Source of the DNA: Candidatus Arcticimaribacter sp. | GTDB taxonomy: Bacteria > Bacteroidota > Bacteroidia > Flavobacteriales > Flavobacteriaceae | DNA: 9,589 nt | Assembly: GCA_011526335.1 (NCBI GenBank) | Contig: WTJB01000014.1 | Coordinates: forward strand, 6,075 to 15,663 | Direction: 5' to 3' | Shown: positions 1 through 6,671 of the stretch, in pieces | How the letters are laid out: the number at the start of each line of letters is the position of its first letter | Numbering within the stretch: position 1 is the first letter of the stretch | The notes under the pieces: model-generated | What the model was told of the DNA's origin: nothing | Databases searched by the model: none | What the model saw: only the letters and a program-made list of their open reading frames with translations | Translations under genes and position numbers: made by a program

Positions 1-608
1 GAAGTGGATTCAGAAACGGGTAATACCACTCGGGTGGCTTTGATGTAATTTCCAGAAACAATGACCGCCCCATCATGCAAGGGGTTGTCTTTAAAAAAAA
101 TTGTTTCCAAGATTTGTGGGCTGATCAAAATACGGGTTTCATCACCAGTTGATTTTAAAAAATCAAGCGTATTGCTGCGTTCAAAAACAATAATAGCCCC
201 CGTTTTGGTCTCCGCCATACGTTTACAAGAAGCGATCAAGGTCTGGGTGTCTAAGCCTGTATTTTGGTCACCATCTGCATTTAAAAAGGAAAAAAAGCGT
301 GCAAAACGATTGCCCCGTGTATAATTTGTTGACCCGAGCAGCAATAAAAACTTTCTAATCTCTTGTTGGAAAACTACGATAAGCGCAAAAAATCCTACAC
401 TGATAAAGTTCCCTAGGATATTGCTTAGTACATCCATATTGAGGGCATCCGTAATCACCCAGATCAAATAAATAATAACAATACCTAAAAAGATATTGAT
501 GGCTACCGTACCGCGTAAAAGTTTATATAAATAATACAACATTACGGCCACCAAGACCACATCAATGACGTCTATGAGTGAAAATTGTAAAAACTCGAGT
601 TGGTTCAA
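1..608 (-). CDS. cdaA: Diadenylate cyclase CdaA, 3' end cut by the window edge
   Basis: This gene encodes the membrane-bound DisA_N-type enzyme that joins two ATP molecules into c-di-AMP, a messenger for potassium, osmotic and envelope homeostasis. The 202 complete codons show three hydrophobic segments (about residues 12-30, 36-53 and 66-82), then the cytoplasmic cyclase domain with the catalytic DGA motif at residues 179-181 (LHDGAVIV). The partner RHR motif should lie beyond position 1, so the gene is partial at its C-terminus. No ATG fits the conserved N-terminus: an in-frame TAA (612-614) lies two codons upstream, and the start that keeps the family-like MNQLEFLQFSLIDVIDVVLV is TTG at 608. 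The first in-frame ATG (542) would cut into the first membrane segment. It lies 29 nt after folP on the same strand, so the two are probably cotranscribed. Identity is confident; the TTG start is an inference. Confidence 0.9.
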   Translation of the reverse strand, partial: MNQLEFLQFSLIDVIDVVLVAVMLYYLYKLLRGTVAINIFLGIVIIYLIWVITDALNMDVLSNILGNFISVGFFALIVVFQQEIRKFLLLLGSTNYTRGNRFARFFSFLNADGDQNTGLDTQTLIASCKRMAETKTGAIIVFERSNTLDFLKSTGDETRILISPQILETIFFKDNPLHDGAVIVSGNYIKATRVVLPVSEST

Positions 609-637
609 ATGTTAGGCTTTCTTGTAAAGTTAAAAAA

Positions 638-1462
638 CTATTGGACAGCTTCTAGAATTTTTATGCATTCTTTGGCTTCGCGTACATCGTGTACCCGGAG
701 AATATTGGCGCCTTTTTGAAGGGCTAGGGTATGAGCAACACTCGTTCCATTTAGGGCTTCTTCAGGCGAGCTTTCCAACAGTTTGTATATCATTGATTTT
801 CGTGAAACCCCAGCCAAAAGGGGTTGTCCCAAAACCTGAAAATGATCAAAATGCTTCAACATTTTATAGTTATGGGCTATGGTTTTTCCAAAGCCAAAAC
901 CAGGATCGAGGATAATGTCATTGATGCCGGCAGCGTAGGCGGCTTTTATTTTTTGTGAAAAAAAGTAAATCAGTGTCTCGACAATATCATTTTCGTAATT
1001 GGGATTATTCTGCATATTTTCTGGGGTTCCCTGCATGTGCATGGCAATGTACGGCGCTTTGTAATGGCCTACAGTGGTCAGCATATTTGCATCTAGGTTT
1101 CCCGCAGAAATATCATTGATCATGGCAGCGCCAAGTTCCAAAGACTCTTTTGCTACAGTGGCTCTATAGGTATCGATAGAGAATAAAGCGGTAGGATATC
1201 GTTTGCAAAGCTCTTCTAGAGTAGGGAGAAGGCGTTGCATTTCTTCGGCTTCAGAAACGGCTTCTGCCCCGGGTTTTGAGCTACATGCTCCCAGATCAAT
1301 AAAATCGGCCCCGTCGCTTAACATTTTATCGCATAGTTTTAAAACATTATCGATTTCTTGTTGACGGCTTTCGGCATAAAAAGAGTCTGGGGTTAGGTTG
1401 ATGATTCCCATTACTTTGGGTTGGGAAAGATCGATGAGATTACCTTTACACTGTATCTGCAT
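638..1462 (-). CDS. folP: Dihydropteroate synthase
   Basis: This cytoplasmic TIM-barrel enzyme of folate synthesis condenses dihydropterin pyrophosphate with p-aminobenzoate to give dihydropteroate; it is the sulfonamide target. At 274 residues it has the usual length. Visible motifs in order are NLTPDSF (22-28), the flexible loop-2 motif SSKPGA (61-66), SIDTYR (95-100), NDIS (116-119), MHMQGTP (141-147), DPGFGFGKT (186-194), GVSRKS (218-223) and RVHDV (256-260). The loop-2 motif is usually S-T/S-R-P-G, so the lysine at 63 and the cysteine at 60 are mild departures. The gene is divergent from the DUF1599 gene, with an 81-nt region between them, and is followed by cdaA. The start is the first ATG, with no clear Shine-Dalgarno sequence, as is usual in Bacteroidota. 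Confidence 0.97.
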   Translation of the reverse strand: MQIQCKGNLIDLSQPKVMGIINLTPDSFYAESRQQEIDNVLKLCDKMLSDGADFIDLGACSSKPGAEAVSEAEEMQRLLPTLEELCKRYPTALFSIDTYRATVAKESLELGAAMINDISAGNLDANMLTTVGHYKAPYIAMHMQGTPENMQNNPNYENDIVETLIYFFSQKIKAAYAAGINDIILDPGFGFGKTIAHNYKMLKHFDHFQVLGQPLLAGVSRKSMIYKLLESSPEEALNGTSVAHTLALQKGANILRVHDVREAKECIKILEAVQ

Positions 1463-1489
1463 TTCTTTTGAGAATAACTTTTCTTTCTT

Positions 1490-1543
1490 TATTTGAAAGA
1501 CTTAAAAAATTAACCGAAATTTACGCAAATTATTAGGAGAATC
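1490..1543. promoter_or_regulatory. Divergent folP / DUF1599 intergenic region with weak promoter candidates
   Basis: The 81-nt gap between the divergent starts (1463-1543) must hold both promoters. Toward folP, TTTG (complement of 1526-1529) is followed after 21 nt by TAAGTCTT (complement of 1497-1504), a 6/8 match to TAnnTTTG. Toward the DUF1599 gene, TTTG at 1467-1470 and TTTATTTG at 1488-1495 are only 17 nt apart. Both are weak. A purine-rich AGGAG (1535-1539) precedes the ATG at 1544 and supports that start. Confidence 0.25.
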
Positions 1544-2089
1544 ATGATCCCCACCGCAACACATTATAAACAAATAACCGACAAGTGTCGGGACTTATTT
1601 GTAAAAAAAATGAAGGATTACGGTCCTGCATGGCGCATCTTAAGACTCCCTTCATTGACCGATCAGATTTTTATAAAAGCGCAGCGCATACGCAGTATTC
1701 AATCTTTGGAAACCCAGAAAATAGACGAAGGGCAACAAAGTGAGTTTATTGGAATTATCAATTATTCCATTATGGCATTGATTCAATTAGAATTGGGGGT
1801 TGCGGACCAACCCGATATGGATGCCCAAAGCTGTGAAGCCTTATACGACAAGCATTTAGAAATTACCTATCAACTCATGTTGGCCAAAAATCATGATTAT
1901 GGCGAAGCGTGGAGAGATATGCGTGTAAGTTCGCTTACAGATTTAATTTTACAAAAACTCCTTAGAGTAAAACAAATAGAAGACAACCAAGGAAAAACCT
2001 TGGTCAGTGAAGGCATAGATGCCAATTATCAAGACATGATCAATTACGCCGTGTTTGCGTTGATTCATTTGGATAAATCTCCTGCATGA
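1544..2089 (+). CDS. DUF1599 family protein with two tandem copies of the domain
   Basis: A 181-residue cytoplasmic, probably all-helical protein made of two similar halves. Copy 1 (about residues 16-83) has KDYGPAWR (24-31), SLTD (37-40), a K/R-rich helix and INYSIMALI (72-80). Copy 2 (about 108-176) has HDYGEAWR (117-124), SLTD (130-133), a K/R-rich helix and INYAVFALI (166-174). I recognise this as DUF1599, which has been described as a nucleotide-modification-associated domain; no reaction is established as far as I know. The spacing of charged residues and the D-x-x-NYA pattern recall MazG-like all-alpha NTP pyrophosphatases, but that is inference. AGGAG at 1535-1539 supports the ATG start. 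Its stop overlaps the start of the permease gene (ATGA, 2086-2089), so translation of the two is probably coupled. Confidence 0.85.
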   Translation: MIPTATHYKQITDKCRDLFVKKMKDYGPAWRILRLPSLTDQIFIKAQRIRSIQSLETQKIDEGQQSEFIGIINYSIMALIQLELGVADQPDMDAQSCEALYDKHLEITYQLMLAKNHDYGEAWRDMRVSSLTDLILQKLLRVKQIEDNQGKTLVSEGIDANYQDMINYAVFALIHLDKSPA

Positions 2090-3165
2090 TACAATTCATA
2101 AAAGAAAAGTTCGTTTCGGGTATCATCACCCTATTTGGGGTTAGCAGTCTGGTGTTTTTTTTGTTTTCTGTACTTCCTGGTGATCCCTCCGAGATGATGC
2201 TGGATCAAAGGGCAGGGGCAGAGGAGCGACAAAAGGTCAAGCAAAAATTCGGCTTCGATTTACCCCTTCATTTACAGTATTTCTTCTTTATCAATGATCT
2301 TTCTCCCCTTTCTTTTCACAGTAAAGATCCCCAGCATTTTACCTATTATACCCCTGCCAAATACAGCGGTTATCGTATGGATTTAGGCAACAGCATAGTC
2401 GCGGTAAAATATCCTTACCTAAGGACTTCCTTCCAAAAACAAGGGAAACCCGTTACTGAAATCATAGCACAAACCTTACCCAACACGGTATATTTGGCGC
2501 TATTTGCAATTGGTATTGCGGTTGTTTTGGGTTTCTTTCTGGGCCTTGTTTCGGGTTTTTATCACAATACCTGGTTAGACAATCTTCTACAACTTTTGAG
2601 TACCCTGGGAATGAGTGTTCCCTCCTTTTTTAGTGCCATTTTGTTCGCTTGGATTTTTGGACACCTTTTGCAGGAGTACACGGGCCTCAATATGACCGGT
2701 AGTATGTATGAAATGGATGATTATGGAGAAGAGAACCATTTGATGCTTAAAAACATTGTTTTGCCTGCCATCGTTTTGGGAATTCGCCCGATAGCCGTGG
2801 TTGTTCAGTTGGTTCGTTCAGGCATTATCGAAGTGCTTAGCCTTGACTACATACGCACCGCCCGAATGAAAGGTCTGTCTTGGCCTAAAGTCCTATACAA
2901 ACACGCCTTGAGAAACATCTTAAACCCCGTAATTACGGCCCTTTCGGGTTGGTTTGCTTCTATGTTGGCGGGGGCTGTGTTTGTGGAATATGTCTTTGGC
3001 TGGCGCGGACTAGGGAAAGAAGTTGTTACAGCACTGAATACCCTAGATATTCCTGTCGTTACCGGTATTGTCCTGGTGATTGCTAGCCTATTTATTTTAT
3101 TGAACGCTATGGTAGAAATTGCCTACGTCATAATAGACCCTCAAGTAAAATTTTTAAAACCTTAA
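2086..3165 (+). CDS. ABC transporter permease, OppB/DppB type
   Basis: Inner-membrane permease of the BPD_transp_1 family, most like the first permease subunit of oligopeptide, dipeptide or nickel importers. The 359 residues give about six membrane segments (roughly 11-30, 134-157, 168-190, 223-245, 285-305 and 324-348). The N-terminal segment ends in the family LPGDP motif (30-34), and the cytoplasmic EAA loop that contacts the ATPase is at about 254-275 (DYIRTARMKGLSWPKVL). The periplasmic stretch after the first segment (about 70-125) is rich in Tyr, Phe and Ser and longer than in many OppB proteins. No OppC-type permease, ATPase or binding protein is nearby, so partners must be encoded elsewhere and the substrate cannot be read from context. 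The start overlaps the upstream stop by four bases. Confidence 0.9.
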   Translation: MIQFIKEKFVSGIITLFGVSSLVFFLFSVLPGDPSEMMLDQRAGAEERQKVKQKFGFDLPLHLQYFFFINDLSPLSFHSKDPQHFTYYTPAKYSGYRMDLGNSIVAVKYPYLRTSFQKQGKPVTEIIAQTLPNTVYLALFAIGIAVVLGFFLGLVSGFYHNTWLDNLLQLLSTLGMSVPSFFSAILFAWIFGHLLQEYTGLNMTGSMYEMDDYGEENHLMLKNIVLPAIVLGIRPIAVVVQLVRSGIIEVLSLDYIRTARMKGLSWPKVLYKHALRNILNPVITALSGWFASMLAGAVFVEYVFGWRGLGKEVVTALNTLDIPVVTGIVLVIASLFILLNAMVEIAYVIIDPQVKFLKP

Positions 3166-3177
3166 TTGATTGAATAA

Positions 3178-3927
3178 ATGAGAACAAAAATTGTAGCTGG
3201 AAACTGGAAGATGAATAATGATCTTGCCGAAACACAAACCTTAATTGAACAATTGATTCAACAAGGCGATTTTTCAAATAAAAGAGTAATGATCGCCCCA
3301 ACGGCAGTCCATCTTTCCGCAGCAAAATCAGCCTTGTCCGCGTCTAAAATTGAAGTCGTTGCCCAAAACATGCATCAGGCAGAAGCAGGAGCGTATACAG
3401 GGGAGATTTCTGGGAAAATGTTGAAAGGGATTGATGTCAATACCGTCATTTTAGGTCATTCAGAACGTCGTGCCTACTTTGGGGAGACCGATGCTATATT
3501 AGAAGAAAAAGTTGCGGCGGCGCTCAAACAGGATATCGAAGTCATCTTTTGTTTTGGCGAAGAGCTAGAAGACCGAAAGGCCGGAAATCATTTTGAAGTC
3601 GTGGCCAGTCAAATAAAGAATGCATTATTTGCCCTTGATGCGGCAGCATTGAAACACATTATATTGGCCTATGAACCTGTATGGGCTATTGGAACCGGCG
3701 AAACTGCCTCCCCCGAACAAGCACAAGAAATGCACGCCTTTATCCGCAATCTTTTGGCTGAAAAATATGGGGAAGCAACCGCACAGGCAACCAGTATTTT
3801 ATACGGGGGGAGTGTAAAACCCAACAATGCACAAGAGATTTTCTCTAAAGCCGATGTAGACGGAGGTCTTATCGGAGGAGCATCATTAAAAGCCGAAGAC
3901 TTTTTTGCGATCGTAAAATCTCTATAA
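3178..3927 (+). CDS. tpiA: Triosephosphate isomerase
   Basis: Cytoplasmic TIM-barrel enzyme that interconverts dihydroxyacetone phosphate and glyceraldehyde 3-phosphate in glycolysis and gluconeogenesis. At 249 residues it has the standard length. All catalytic landmarks are present: N9 and K11 in AGNWKMN, the electrophilic H94 in GHSERR, the catalytic base E166 in YEPVWAIGTG with the lid loop directly after it, and the phosphate-binding loops YGGSVKPNN and GLIGGASL near the C-terminus. It starts 12 nt after the permease stop and is followed after one base by prmA, so it belongs to the same transcript. Confidence 0.98.
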   Translation: MRTKIVAGNWKMNNDLAETQTLIEQLIQQGDFSNKRVMIAPTAVHLSAAKSALSASKIEVVAQNMHQAEAGAYTGEISGKMLKGIDVNTVILGHSERRAYFGETDAILEEKVAAALKQDIEVIFCFGEELEDRKAGNHFEVVASQIKNALFALDAAALKHIILAYEPVWAIGTGETASPEQAQEMHAFIRNLLAEKYGEATAQATSILYGGSVKPNNAQEIFSKADVDGGLIGGASLKAEDFFAIVKSL

Positions 3928-3928
3928 T

Positions 3929-4768
3929 ATGTCCACTCCTTATGTAAAAATGTGTGTAAGCGTTCGTCCCAAAGATCCTTGGACCGAAATTTTGATGGCG
4001 CAGCTCGCCGATTTTTCTGTGGAAAGTTTTGTGGAAACCGATACGGGTTTTGAAGCTTACTTCCCCGAAAATGTATGGGATAATGAATGCATCACACTTT
4101 TGCAAAAGGAAAATGATCAGTATAGCTGTAGTGTAGAAATCGAGCAATTGGCTCCAGAGAATTGGAATGCGGTATGGGAGTCTGATTTTGACCCCATAAG
4201 GATAGGGGAGCGTTGTGCGGTAAGAGCGGATTTTCACGCCCCTATAGATGTACCTTACGAACTGGTGATTACGCCTAAAATGAGTTTTGGTACAGGGCAT
4301 CATCAGACCACCCATATGATGTTAGCATTGCTTTTGGAGGAAAATAAAATTCCTCCCCGGGTGTTAGATATGGGTTGTGGTACGGGCGTTTTGGCCATCT
4401 TGGCAGAAAAACTTGGCGCGACAAACTTGGAAGCCATAGACATTGAACTTTGGTGTCAAGAAAACACCCAAGAAAACGCCCTAAAGAATCAATGTTCAGG
4501 AATAACTGCCCTTCAAGGGGATGTTGCATTACTGGCGGGGAAACAATACGACATGATTTTGGCCAACATCAACAAAAATGTACTTTTGAAAGATATCGCT
4601 ACCTATGCCCACTGTTTACCTTCGGGAGGTACATTGTTTTTAAGTGGATTTTATGACACCGATTTAGAGGAGATAAAACAGTGTTGTTCAGTCAATAAGC
4701 TTCGCTATATTGGTCATAAAGAGAAAGAAAAATGGACGGCTGCAAAGTTTCAGAAAGATGAAGTTTGA
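3929..4768 (+). CDS. prmA: Ribosomal protein L11 methyltransferase
   Basis: SAM-dependent class I methyltransferase that methylates amino groups of ribosomal protein L11 (uL11). The 279 residues match the family length. The N-terminal part (about 1-100) corresponds to the L11-recognition domain. The catalytic domain follows, with the PrmA hallmark MSFGTGHHQTT (118-128), SAM motif I VLDMGCGTG (145-153), the acidic ribose-binding position in IDIE (170-173), and the active-site LANINKN (211-217), which replaces the NPPY motif of other N-methyltransferases. It begins one base after the tpiA stop, and its last 11 bases overlap the start of clpS. A tpiA-prmA-clpS order is familiar from flavobacteria. 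Confidence 0.96.
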   Translation: MSTPYVKMCVSVRPKDPWTEILMAQLADFSVESFVETDTGFEAYFPENVWDNECITLLQKENDQYSCSVEIEQLAPENWNAVWESDFDPIRIGERCAVRADFHAPIDVPYELVITPKMSFGTGHHQTTHMMLALLLEENKIPPRVLDMGCGTGVLAILAEKLGATNLEAIDIELWCQENTQENALKNQCSGITALQGDVALLAGKQYDMILANINKNVLLKDIATYAHCLPSGGTLFLSGFYDTDLEEIKQCCSVNKLRYIGHKEKEKWTAAKFQKDEV

Positions 4769-5039
4769 TATAAATCCCCAGACGCAAGAAGAAGGACAAG
4801 TTGAGGTGCTAGAGGCGCGTGAACACGAAATCATCTTGTACAATGACGATGTAAACACCTTTGACCATGTCATACGCTGTTTGGTGCGTATTTGCGATCA
4901 AACCTTGGAACAAGCAGAACAATGCGCGTACATTGTTCATTATCACGGCAAATGTGTTGTAAAGACCGGTTCTTTTGAAGACCTACAACCCCGCTGTTTA
5001 CTACTGCTAGAAGAAGGCCTCTCTGCCGAGTTGGTCTAG
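4758..5039 (+). CDS. clpS: ATP-dependent Clp protease adaptor ClpS
   Basis: Small adaptor that recognises N-degron substrates (destabilising N-terminal residues) and delivers them to the Clp ATPase. From the ATG at 4758 the protein has 93 residues, a normal ClpS length. The residues that bind the substrate alpha-amino group are present: N29, D30 and D31 in ILYNDDVNTF, and H61 in YIVHYHGK, spaced as in E. coli ClpS (N34, D35, H66). The short N-terminal tail is polar and probably flexible. An in-frame ATG at 4710 would add 16 mostly basic residues encoded inside prmA and has no family support, so the later start is preferred; the overlap with prmA is then 11 nt. The TAG stop shares a CTAG with the convergent YeeE-like gene. 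Confidence 0.93.
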   Translation: MKFDINPQTQEEGQVEVLEAREHEIILYNDDVNTFDHVIRCLVRICDQTLEQAEQCAYIVHYHGKCVVKTGSFEDLQPRCLLLLEEGLSAELV

Positions 5040-5449
5040 TGCGGTAGTTTATCAGCAAAAACCCCATAAATAAAGGTTCCTGCAAGGGCAGCAACCAGCA
5101 CGATAAGGATGCTGTAAAAACCCGCTCCAAACAAGATAAACATGGGTCCGGGACAAGCTCCTGCCAACGCCCAACCTAGTCCGAAAAATGTCCCGCCAAT
5201 AAGACCGGCGGTGTAGCGCGGAAGTTTTTTTGGCGGCATAATTTCATTTCCAGACTGTGTTTTTATTCCCCATCTTTTGGCCAATTGCAAGAGGGTGACC
5301 CCGGTAAATATGGCCGTCCCAATGATGCCATACATATGGAATGACTCAAAACGGAACATTTCAAAAATGCGATACCAAGAAACAGCTTCTGATTTGGTCA
5401 GAACAATACCAAAGACGATTCCAACAAAAAGGTATTTTAAATATTTCAT
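5036..5449 (-). CDS. YeeE/YedE family protein, short partner (DUF6691 type)
   Basis: A 137-residue membrane protein with about four hydrophobic segments (roughly 4-19, 40-56, 80-98 and 104-130). It carries the family motif GWALAGACPGP (92-102), whose cysteine (C99) sits in a small-residue-rich membrane segment. Members of the sulfur-transport (YeeE/YedE, TsuA-like) family carry such cysteines, proposed to relay thiosulfate or persulfide sulfur through the membrane. In many Gram-negative bacteria the full-length transporter is split in two; this is the second half, 10 nt downstream of the longer partner, so the two probably act as a complex. Its stop codon overlaps that of clpS on the other strand. 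The substrate is inferred from the family. Confidence 0.88.
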   Translation of the reverse strand: MKYLKYLFVGIVFGIVLTKSEAVSWYRIFEMFRFESFHMYGIIGTAIFTGVTLLQLAKRWGIKTQSGNEIMPPKKLPRYTAGLIGGTFFGLGWALAGACPGPMFILFGAGFYSILIVLVAALAGTFIYGVFADKLPH

Positions 5450-5459
5450 AAGCTTTAGA

Positions 5460-6017
5460 TTAAAAGAGAAGCGGAAAAATTAAATGTGTCATTAGCAGCC
5501 CACCGATAAAAAACCCAATAACGGCAACCAAAGACGGCAGTTGCAAGCTGCTTAAACCGGTGATGGCATGCCCTGACGTACAGCCACCAGCGTAGCGGGT
5601 TCCAAAGCCTATACACAGCCCTGCAAGGACGAGAAGACCAATATTTGAGGGTTCAGCTATGGCTTCTGTTCCGTACAGTTCCATAGGGGCCAATCCTTCT
5701 CCTGGCGTTTGAAAACCATAGTGCTGTAGGGCCTCTTTTGTTGTTGGATTTAAGTCGATTGTAGCATTGCCATTGAGTGCTTGTACGGCAATAAATCCTC
5801 CGATAATACTGCCCAATACTACCGTAAGATTCCAAAGCTGACTTTTCCAGTCAAATGCAAAAAAATTGATCTTCTTTCCCGCACCTGCCATACTACAAAG
5901 GGTACGCAGGTTAGAAGACATACCAAAGGTTTTGTCAAAATAAAGTAAGGCAAACATGATGGCTCCAATGAGCGGTCCCGAGACATACCAAGGCCAGGGT
6001 TGCAGAATAAAATCCAT
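5460..6017 (-). CDS. YeeE/YedE family sulfur transporter, long partner
   Basis: A 185-residue membrane protein of the YeeE/YedE sulfur-transport family. Counting from the chosen start, hydrophobic segments lie at about 10-26, 62-80, 127-143 and 162-184. The family signature is GFGTRYAGGCTSGHAITG (residues 137-154), with C146 and H150; further cysteines are C41 and C135. It is the larger half of a split TsuA-like importer, probably for thiosulfate or another reduced sulfur compound. An in-frame ATG at 6080 adds 21 residues, but a candidate promoter lies inside that stretch and family members start like MDFILQPWPWYVSGP, so the ATG at 6017 is chosen. It is divergent from the peroxidase, trans-sulfuration and bshB1 operon, which also points to sulfur metabolism. 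Confidence 0.9.
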   Translation of the reverse strand: MDFILQPWPWYVSGPLIGAIMFALLYFDKTFGMSSNLRTLCSMAGAGKKINFFAFDWKSQLWNLTVVLGSIIGGFIAVQALNGNATIDLNPTTKEALQHYGFQTPGEGLAPMELYGTEAIAEPSNIGLLVLAGLCIGFGTRYAGGCTSGHAITGLSSLQLPSLVAVIGFFIGGLLMTHLIFPLLF

Positions 6018-6034
6018 AGTCAATAAAATTTGTG

Positions 6035-6068
6035 CTAAAGTAAAAAAATCAAAAAAGCTGCTGTGCAA
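6035..6068 (-). promoter_or_regulatory. Candidate promoter of the YeeE/YedE pair
   Basis: Read on the minus strand, TTG (complement of 6066-6068) is followed after 23 nt by TACTTTAG (complement of 6035-6042), a 7/8 match to the Bacteroidota -7 element TAnnTTTG. The spacer is longer than the usual 19-21 nt, so the call is weak. If correct, transcription starts only a few bases upstream of the ATG at 6017, which supports that start over the one at 6080. Confidence 0.35.
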
Positions 6069-6119
6069 CTTTTGATACATTAGTTCGGATTAAATCCTTA
6101 TTTTCACAAAAAAAATGAA

Positions 6120-6668
6120 ATGCGTGAATTCTTTATTACAATGGCCTTTCTGGCGATTCAATTTAATTATGCTCAACAACAAACGATGAACAATACAATA
6201 CATCAATTTACAGTAGAAACCCTTGAGGGGGAGACTTTTGATTTTTCCAGTTTAAGCGGAAAAAAAATTATGGTGGTCAATACAGCATCAAAATGTGGCC
6301 TAACCCCACAGTATAAACAACTGCAAGCGATATACGAAAAATACGGTAATGATGACTTTGTCATTGTCGGATTCCCAGCCAATAACTTTATGTCACAAGA
6401 GCCTGGGACAAACGAAGAAATCGCTGCTTTTTGCGAACGCAATTACGGGGTTACTTTTCCCATGATGGCCAAAATAGAGGTTAAAGGAAAGGAGATGCAC
6501 CCCGTGTATCAGTTTTTGACGCAAAAGGATAAAAACGGTGTGATGGATTCAAAAGTTACCTGGAACTTTCAAAAATACCTCTTGGATGAAAAAGGACAGT
6601 TGGTTGAGGTAATATCCCCCCGTACTGCACCAGATGATGAACAAGTTATTCGCTGGATTACCCAATAA
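6120..6668 (+). CDS. Glutathione peroxidase family protein, probably exported
   Basis: Thioredoxin-fold peroxidase of the GPx family, reducing hydrogen peroxide or organic hydroperoxides. The 182 residues begin with a short hydrophobic leader (FFITMAFLAIQF, 4-15) ending near Ala-Gln-Gln, so export to the periplasm is likely though the signal is weak. The peroxidatic cysteine is C59 in NTASKCGLTPQY. C105 in FCERNYGVTFP sits where thioredoxin-dependent members keep a second cysteine. W148 and N149 (VTWNF) complete the tetrad, but the usual Gln is Asn (N89 in FPANNF). An organism that makes bacillithiol probably lacks glutathione, so thioredoxin or another thiol is the likelier reductant. An ATG at 6115 lies in another frame and stops quickly. 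The stop is 3 nt before the next gene, indicating an operon. Confidence 0.92.
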   Translation: MREFFITMAFLAIQFNYAQQQTMNNTIHQFTVETLEGETFDFSSLSGKKIMVVNTASKCGLTPQYKQLQAIYEKYGNDDFVIVGFPANNFMSQEPGTNEEIAAFCERNYGVTFPMMAKIEVKGKEMHPVYQFLTQKDKNGVMDSKVTWNFQKYLLDEKGQLVEVISPRTAPDDEQVIRWITQ

Positions 6669-6671
6669 GAG

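Noticed and set aside
61..324. Plus-strand open frame of 87 codons antisense to cdaA
   Set aside because: The minus strand here encodes the conserved cyclase domain with its DGA motif; the plus frame has no recognisable family features and looks like a shadow.
3869..4315. Minus-strand open frame of 148 codons opposite tpiA and prmA
   Set aside because: It lies wholly antisense to two well-conserved enzymes, has low-complexity composition and no start signal or domain.
4710..4757. Longer start for ClpS adding 16 residues
   Set aside because: The added residues are encoded within prmA and lie outside the family length; the ATG at 4758 gives a standard 93-residue ClpS.
6018..6080. Longer start for the YeeE/YedE protein adding 21 residues
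   Set aside because: The extension holds a promoter-like element, and the family-like N-terminus begins at the ATG at 6017.
6071..6106. Promoter for the peroxidase operon (TTTG at 6071, TATTTTCA at 6099)
   Set aside because: The spacer of 24 nt is too long and the -7 match is poor; a promoter must exist before 6120 but I cannot place it.
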